Shown: piece by piece, positions 59,980 to 64,000 of the stretch
How positions within the stretch are numbered: the stretch's first letter is position 1
How the letters are laid out: each line of letters opens with the position of its first letter
Assembly (NCBI RefSeq): GCF_900116115.1
Contig: NZ_FOZP01000003.1
Coordinates: forward strand, 248,001-312,000
DNA: 64,000 nt
Direction: 5' to 3'
Source: Lutibacter maritimus
GTDB lineage: Bacteria > Bacteroidota > Bacteroidia > Flavobacteriales > Flavobacteriaceae
Notes under the pieces: generated by a model
Told to the model about the DNA's origin: nothing
Seen by the model: only the letters and a program-made list of their open reading frames with translations
Databases searched by the model: none
Translations under genes and position numbers: made by a program

Positions 59980-61068
59980 TTATTGATACACTCTCACATA
60001 ATCAATTACAAATTGTTGAGGGAAAATTGAGTCATCAACTCCTTGAGCCCCGCCCCAATTACCACCTATTGCAAGGTTCAAAATTAAAAATTGATTTTTT
60101 GTAAATGGCCAAGTTGCTTCATTATAAGTTGTAGGCTTGTAAGTGTAATGTAGAGTTTCATCAACAAAAAAACTTATTTCAGTTGAAGTCCATTCTATAC
60201 CATATACATGAAATTCTTCTTCGGCAGTAGTTAAATCATAACTTTTATGATTTACCGTATTTCCCGAACTTGATGTTGTATGAATTGCACTATGCACTAC
60301 ATCTGGTTGATATCCAACATATTCCATAATATCAATTTCACCACAAGCAGGCCAACTTACCGTTGAAATATTTGATCCTAACATCCAAATTGCTGGCCAA
60401 GTTCCTTTTCCGCTAGGTAGTTTTGCTCTCACTTCAACTTTACCATATTTAAAATCAAATTTCCCTTGAGTTTTGATCCTCGTTGAAGTATATTCAGCAC
60501 CCTCATAACTTTCTTTTTTTGCAGTAATTTTCAAAAATCCACCTTCTACAACTACATTGTTAGCTCTATTGGTATAATATTGAAGTTCATTATTTCCCCA
60601 GCCGCTATTTCCAATATCGTAACCCCATTTAGAGCTATCTGGCAATCCAGTACCATTAAACTCATCAGACCATAAAAGACCTGAGTTAATTTTTACAGTA
60701 ATTGAAATACTCTTAGAAATTTGCTTATCTAAATTATAAGCCGATATATACACTTGAAATGTTTTTAAACCTGATCCTGTATATGTATATATTAAAGTAT
60801 TTGATGACGTTTCAATTATTTCATCATTTCCTAAATTAATTTTAAAATTAGTGGCATTCTCTGCCGAAAAATTAAATATCACCTTTCCACTACCATCTCC
60901 ATTAGGATTTGACGTATCAGTTCCAACAATAGTTGCATTAATTATTAAATTAGTTGGAGTTAAATTTAATTCCTCTCCAGAACTAGATCCACCACAACTT
61001 ATAAATAATGTAAAAGCAATTATTAATATTCCAATAATTGGAAATGAATGTATTTTAGTATGTTTCAA
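59980..61068 (-). CDS. Glycoside hydrolase family 16 lipoprotein, laminarinase type, TTG start
   Basis: 362 residues. The start codon is TTG at 61068-61066: an in-frame stop lies eight codons upstream, there is no ATG before the signal peptide, and the lipobox FISCGG follows. Residues about 35-130 are an Ig/PKD-like module (LTPTNLIINATIVGTDTSNP) that resembles the N-terminal part of the lipoprotein at 61149-62099. The GH16 domain has LWSDEFNGTGLPDSSKWGYD, FKYGKVEVRAKLPSGKGTWP, and catalytic GEIDIMEYVG with Glu244 and Glu249. It cuts beta-1,3-glucan internally at the cell surface or in the periplasm. A strong terminator lies just upstream. Confidence 0.93.
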   Translation of the reverse strand: MKHTKIHSFPIIGILIIAFTLFISCGGSSSGEELNLTPTNLIINATIVGTDTSNPNGDGSGKVIFNFSAENATNFKINLGNDEIIETSSNTLIYTYTGSGLKTFQVYISAYNLDKQISKSISITVKINSGLLWSDEFNGTGLPDSSKWGYDIGNSGWGNNELQYYTNRANNVVVEGGFLKITAKKESYEGAEYTSTRIKTQGKFDFKYGKVEVRAKLPSGKGTWPAIWMLGSNISTVSWPACGEIDIMEYVGYQPDVVHSAIHTTSSSGNTVNHKSYDLTTAEEEFHVYGIEWTSTEISFFVDETLHYTYKPTTYNEATWPFTKNQFLILNLAIGGNWGGAQGVDDSIFPQQFVIDYVRVYQ

Positions 61069-61099
61069 AATGATGTTGTTTAATTATAAAAAATAATAA

Positions 61100-61132
61100 A
61101 AACAACCAGAATTATTAAAATTCTGGTTGTTT
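61100..61132 (-). terminator. Intrinsic terminator inside the glucan locus
   Basis: A perfect 14-base stem, AAACAACCAGAATT (61100-61113) against AATTCTGGTTGTTT (61119-61132), with a five-base loop. On the minus strand it is followed by TTATTATTTTTT, a good U-rich end. It sits 17 bases past the stop of the binding lipoprotein and 32 bases before the GH16 start. Confidence 0.85.
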
Positions 61133-61148
61133 GATTGTATTAAAAAGT

Positions 61149-62099
61149 TTATTGAACTGGCTTCATTTTTATCCACCATCCATTTCCAGTCTCAGTTCCT
61201 TGAACTCTAAGGTACAAATAATCTGATGTAGCTTCTAGAATTTCATATTCGCTTTGTAAAGCACCATAGCCAATATAGGCTTCATTAGTTGCAAGTTTAA
61301 TTGCTATCTGAGTTGAAGGATATGTTGCATCAACAGCAATTCCAGAGCTTGAAGGAACAAAGTTAAAACTTGTTGATCCTCCAGAATATTCGCTATAACA
61401 TCCTTCGTCACCAGAAGCTGGTATTCCTGGGATATTTGCTAAATCTCCTGTTTTTGTAAACGCTCCATCTGCAGATGCATCTACTGTTAATTTAAATGTA
61501 CCATTTGCATTTTTAATAAATGTAAATTTTGTACTATAAAAACAAGGTGCGACTTCAAGTTTTTCATCAACGCCAGCAGTCCACCAAATTGGAGATTTTT
61601 CTCCCCAAGGACCTACACCGAAATGTGCTGGTACATCTTTATTAACAACCCAAGTTTTTGAATCATCATTAGTTATTGCAGTAACAACTTCAGGATCTGG
61701 AACATAATCACTTCTTACAGTTATGTCCTTTGTTAAATTAGATGCAACTCCCCCAGGACCAAAAGCAATCATTGAAATTCTATAGGTATTTACACCTGGA
61801 TCTGTGAATTTTTGATTTATTGTTCCAGAAGCTAAAACTTTATAGTTTACTGGTGCAAAATCATCAATTTTATTAAACCCAATATGGTACGTAATGGCAT
61901 CATCTGCATTTACAGTAATAACTACTTCACCAGAGCCATCTCCATTTGGATTTGAATCTGACATACCAACAATATCGGCATTAATTACAAGATTTGAAGG
62001 AGCTATTAAATCCCCAAATTCGTAGGTATCCTCTTTACAACCAGCAATAATTACCAATGTTAAAAGAGCAATTCCAATTATATATTTTATGTTTTTCAT
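61149..62099 (-). CDS. Probable surface glycan-binding lipoprotein
   Basis: 316 residues; lipobox IIAGC gives Cys21. Residues about 30-130 form an Ig/PKD-like module (IAPSNLVINADIVGMSDSNP, NGDGSGEVVITVNADDAITY). The rest (about 135-316) has KTWVVNKDVPAHFGVGPWGE, IWWTAGVDEKLEVAPCFYST, and a C-terminal beta-strand pattern ending GNGWWIKMKPVQ, a layout similar to the repeat modules of the upstream protein. Aromatic residues suggest carbohydrate binding. It lies between the larger binding protein and GH16, the usual place of SusE/F-like or SGBP proteins downstream of SusC/D. There are no hydrolase motifs. Confidence 0.75.
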   Translation of the reverse strand: MKNIKYIIGIALLTLVIIAGCKEDTYEFGDLIAPSNLVINADIVGMSDSNPNGDGSGEVVITVNADDAITYHIGFNKIDDFAPVNYKVLASGTINQKFTDPGVNTYRISMIAFGPGGVASNLTKDITVRSDYVPDPEVVTAITNDDSKTWVVNKDVPAHFGVGPWGEKSPIWWTAGVDEKLEVAPCFYSTKFTFIKNANGTFKLTVDASADGAFTKTGDLANIPGIPASGDEGCYSEYSGGSTSFNFVPSSSGIAVDATYPSTQIAIKLATNEAYIGYGALQSEYEILEATSDYLYLRVQGTETGNGWWIKMKPVQ

Positions 62100-62117
62100 T
62101 TTATAATATTTTTTTAA

Positions 62118-63060
62118 TTACTTAACAAGCTTAAATGTCCAATATCCTGCTCCATAATATAACACCAAAGTCATTGTATTTCCACCATCAGAAAAAGTAG
62201 CATCATAGGTAATTGAACCTGGAGCATTTGCTGGATCTGATAATTCGCCACCATTATATGGTTTTGGAATTCCTAAATATGCACCTGTTCCAATAACTGT
62301 TACAGTTCCTGCAGTTGCATCGTACGAATATGTTGCTAATGTAGAGCCATCATGAGGCGCCACAGGAGTACCACAACCTTCTGTTCCTTGCCAAGTTTCA
62401 ATCCAAGTACTTCCACCTAATTCATTTTTAAATGAACCATTTGCTGAGAAAATATATTCGTCATCAAATAAACAAGCTCTTCCTGTTACATCATCTGCAC
62501 TATTTCCCCACCAGTTTCCTGATCCGTAAGAGTCTCCAACCATAAAAGCATAAGCTTCAGGTGCCAATTTCCAGTTACCAACAACTGGAGGTACATCTCT
62601 AACAAGTTTAAACGTCCAAAAACCAGCGCCATAGTAAAGTGATAAAGTCATTGTATTGTCATTATCAGAAAGCACAACATCATATGTAATAGAATCTGGA
62701 GCATTTGAAGGTGAAGCTAACTCTCCACCATTGTAAGGTTTAGAAATTCCTAAATAAGCACCCTTTCCTGTAACGGTAAGTTTACCCGAAACTTCATCAT
62801 AATAAAATGATGCTGCAGCAGAACCATTATGCGGAGCTACTGGAGTTCCACAACCTTCAGAAACTCCTTGCCAAGCTTCAACCCAAGTTGATCCATCCAT
62901 AACGTTTTTAAAAGAACCATCATTTGCAAAAACATATTTGTCATCAAATAAACAAGCTCTTGCAGTTACGTCTCCTGCGCTATTTCCCCACCAATCACCA
63001 GAACCGTAAGTAGGTCCAACTTTAAAAGCATTTGCTTCAGGAGCTAATTTCCATGTTCCT
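62118..63060 (-). repeat. Tandem pair of about 145-residue modules
   Basis: The two modules (about 62590-63060 and 62118-62580) share WKLAPEA, GSGxWWGNSAxDVTxRACL, FDDxY, STWxExWQG, EGCGTPVAPHxGS, GAYLGIxKPYNGGEL and YYGAGxWTFKLV in the same order. The high identity suggests a fairly recent internal duplication. Confidence 0.85.
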
Positions 63061-64000
63061 GATAAAACTGATGGTGCAGATGGTGCTTTGTAGAAATAAA
63101 TATTATCTACAAAAATAGATCCAGCTCCTACAAATTTAAATTGGTGAATATTATCTAATGCCAATCCTAAATCAGAAAAATATGATAAAGGAATATCAAA
63201 ACTATTCCATTGGTCAGCTAAAAGAGTTAATGCAAAGAATTTTTCGTTTTCAGCAGCAATTCCAACTGGAAGTGGATAAAATTCAATAGTATTTGCAGTT
63301 GCAGACCAAACATCAATATGTAAAGTTTCCATTCCAGAAACGTTTTGAGCTGCACCAATTTGAATACCTTGGTAATTTAAATTACTGTATTGTAACATTG
63401 CATCGCCATTTAAACTAAATGCAGTGTAAATAGTGTTTTGCCACCAATATGGATTAAAATCACTACCTGCAACATTGGTATAAGAATCACTAAAAATAGA
63501 AATATAGTCAGTTGCCTGTCTTCCTGGTTGTGCTGGTGCAGATTTTATTGGTTGTAAAATTTCAGTTACTTCAAAATCTGTCACAACATATTCAGTTGTT
63601 GCAATTGCACCACCTTTTAATACTACTTTAATAGTATAAGTTCCAGGATTTGCATACGTGTAAGAAACTTTATCACCAACATTTGCTGTTAGCACTGTTT
63701 CAACTCCATTTTCAACAAAATATGCATCATAAAACATAGCAAATTTTGTGTCATTAGGAACCGTAACATTTACTTGTTTCGATTTTGCTGCATCATTCGC
63801 AATAATTGGATCAGTTCCAAACTCAGGCGCTTGAAATGATACAACTATTTCTTTAGCATATTCTGTTGTTAATCCTGTTATTCCTTTTGCTGCAATTCCT
63901 ACTGTATAAGACCCTTCGGCATATACATGTGAGGCTTTTTTTCCAGCTTTAATAGTTGCAGAAGCTGATGTATCTCCAAAATTGATATCATAAGCTACGG
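62118..64000 (-). CDS. Surface glycan-binding protein with tandem repeat modules, N terminus beyond window
   Basis: Open from the stop at 62118 to the right edge; the first internal ATG is at 63737, but the frame continues upstream with clear protein sequence (GTDPIIANDAAKSKQVNVTV before it), so the true start lies outside. From the N-terminal side there are PKD/Ig-like segments (GDKVSYTYANPGTYTIKVVL), a jelly-roll domain of CBM type (about 63090-63480, ending SIFVDNIYFYKAPSAP), and two tandem modules of about 145 residues. The modules begin SGTWKLAPEANAFKVGPTYG and VGNWKLAPEAYAFMVGDSYG and are very similar. No catalytic motif is seen. It is probably a surface beta-glucan capture protein. Confidence 0.8.
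   Translation of the reverse strand, partial: VAYDINFGDTSASATIKAGKKASHVYAEGSYTVGIAAKGITGLTTEYAKEIVVSFQAPEFGTDPIIANDAAKSKQVNVTVPNDTKFAMFYDAYFVENGVETVLTANVGDKVSYTYANPGTYTIKVVLKGGAIATTEYVVTDFEVTEILQPIKSAPAQPGRQATDYISIFSDSYTNVAGSDFNPYWWQNTIYTAFSLNGDAMLQYSNLNYQGIQIGAAQNVSGMETLHIDVWSATANTIEFYPLPVGIAAENEKFFALTLLADQWNSFDIPLSYFSDLGLALDNIHQFKFVGAGSIFVDNIYFYKAPSAPSVLSGTWKLAPEANAFKVGPTYGSGDWWGNSAGDVTARACLFDDKYVFANDGSFKNVMDGSTWVEAWQGVSEGCGTPVAPHNGSAAASFYYDEVSGKLTVTGKGAYLGISKPYNGGELASPSNAPDSITYDVVLSDNDNTMTLSLYYGAGFWTFKLVRDVPPVVGNWKLAPEAYAFMVGDSYGSGNWWGNSADDVTGRACLFDDEYIFSANGSFKNELGGSTWIETWQGTEGCGTPVAPHDGSTLATYSYDATAGTVTVIGTGAYLGIPKPYNGGELSDPANAPGSITYDATFSDGGNTMTLVLYYGAGYWTFKLVK

Noticed and set aside
1-64000. 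tRNA, rRNA, insertion sequence or prophage genes
   Set aside because: No cloverleaf-like or ribosomal sequence, transposase, integrase or phage structural gene was seen in the sequence; a covariance search would be needed to exclude small RNAs.

Overview
The window is chromosomal DNA of a Bacteroidota bacterium, most likely a marine or aquatic member of the Flavobacteriia. The evidence is very AT-rich DNA, starts without Shine-Dalgarno sequences, TAnnTTTG-type promoter elements, a PorP/SprF-family type IX secretion protein, a type IX C-terminal sorting tail, an HYC_CC_PP-family protein, and a very long run of polysaccharide-degradation genes. No tRNA, rRNA, transposase, integrase or CRISPR array was recognised.

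Layout. (1) 1-11084: small unrelated single genes, all on the minus strand (lipoproteins, secreted proteins, a MuiA/DUF4139 protein, a VOC protein, an aldo/keto reductase, DinB, an esterase with TPRs, GNAT). They are separated by long AT-rich spacers, and several spacers are recognisably related to one another. The arrangement resembles a cassette-like accessory array. (2) 11085-14088: a GHKL-ATPase protein with a C-terminal PD-(D/E)xK-like nuclease motif, a 550 bp gap holding a regularly spaced TTGTACAA-type repeat array, and an HU-like DNA-binding protein. (3) 14197-16101: gamma carbonic anhydrase family protein, PorP/SprF protein, small HTH protein. (4) 16261-26643: a plus-strand copper/heavy-metal export cluster (HYC_CC_PP protein, CusA-like RND pump, TolC-like channel, CusB-like adaptor, small metal-binding protein, CopA P-type ATPase), closed by a strong terminator. 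(5) 26656-31438: leucine biosynthesis genes transcribed leuC-leuD-leuA-leuB. (6) 31996-33000: a lone PfkB kinase (KDG-kinase like). (7) 33062-64000: about 31 kb of same-strand genes forming a beta-glucan (laminarin-type) utilisation locus that continues beyond the right edge.

In transcription order (right to left) the beta-glucan locus reads: a surface glycan-binding protein with tandem repeat modules (runs off the window), a second binding lipoprotein, GH16, GH30, GH30, a sugar-porter MFS, a clan GH-A lipoprotein, a GH149-like beta-1,3-glucan phosphorylase, GH17, a GPH-type MFS, GH3, a clan GH-A enzyme, GH128-CBM6 with a type IX tail, a secreted fusion of an esterase and an ADP-ribosylglycohydrolase fold, GH5, GH3, a CotH-kinase lipoprotein and GH2. 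The inferred scheme is that surface proteins capture a beta-1,3-glucan, endo-acting GH16/GH17/GH128 cut it, GH30 removes beta-1,6 branches, GH3 trims oligosaccharides, the two MFS carriers import glucose and short oligosaccharides, and the cytoplasmic phosphorylase splits imported oligosaccharides to glucose-1-phosphate. No SusC/SusD pair lies in the window; it would be expected to the right.

The points most worth a second look are the secreted esterase/ADP-ribosylglycohydrolase fusion, the GHKL-nuclease gene beside the repeat array, the related spacers of the left-hand gene array, the MuiA protein with an inserted SusC-like segment, and a strong terminator inside the glucan locus followed by a TTG-initiated GH16 gene.
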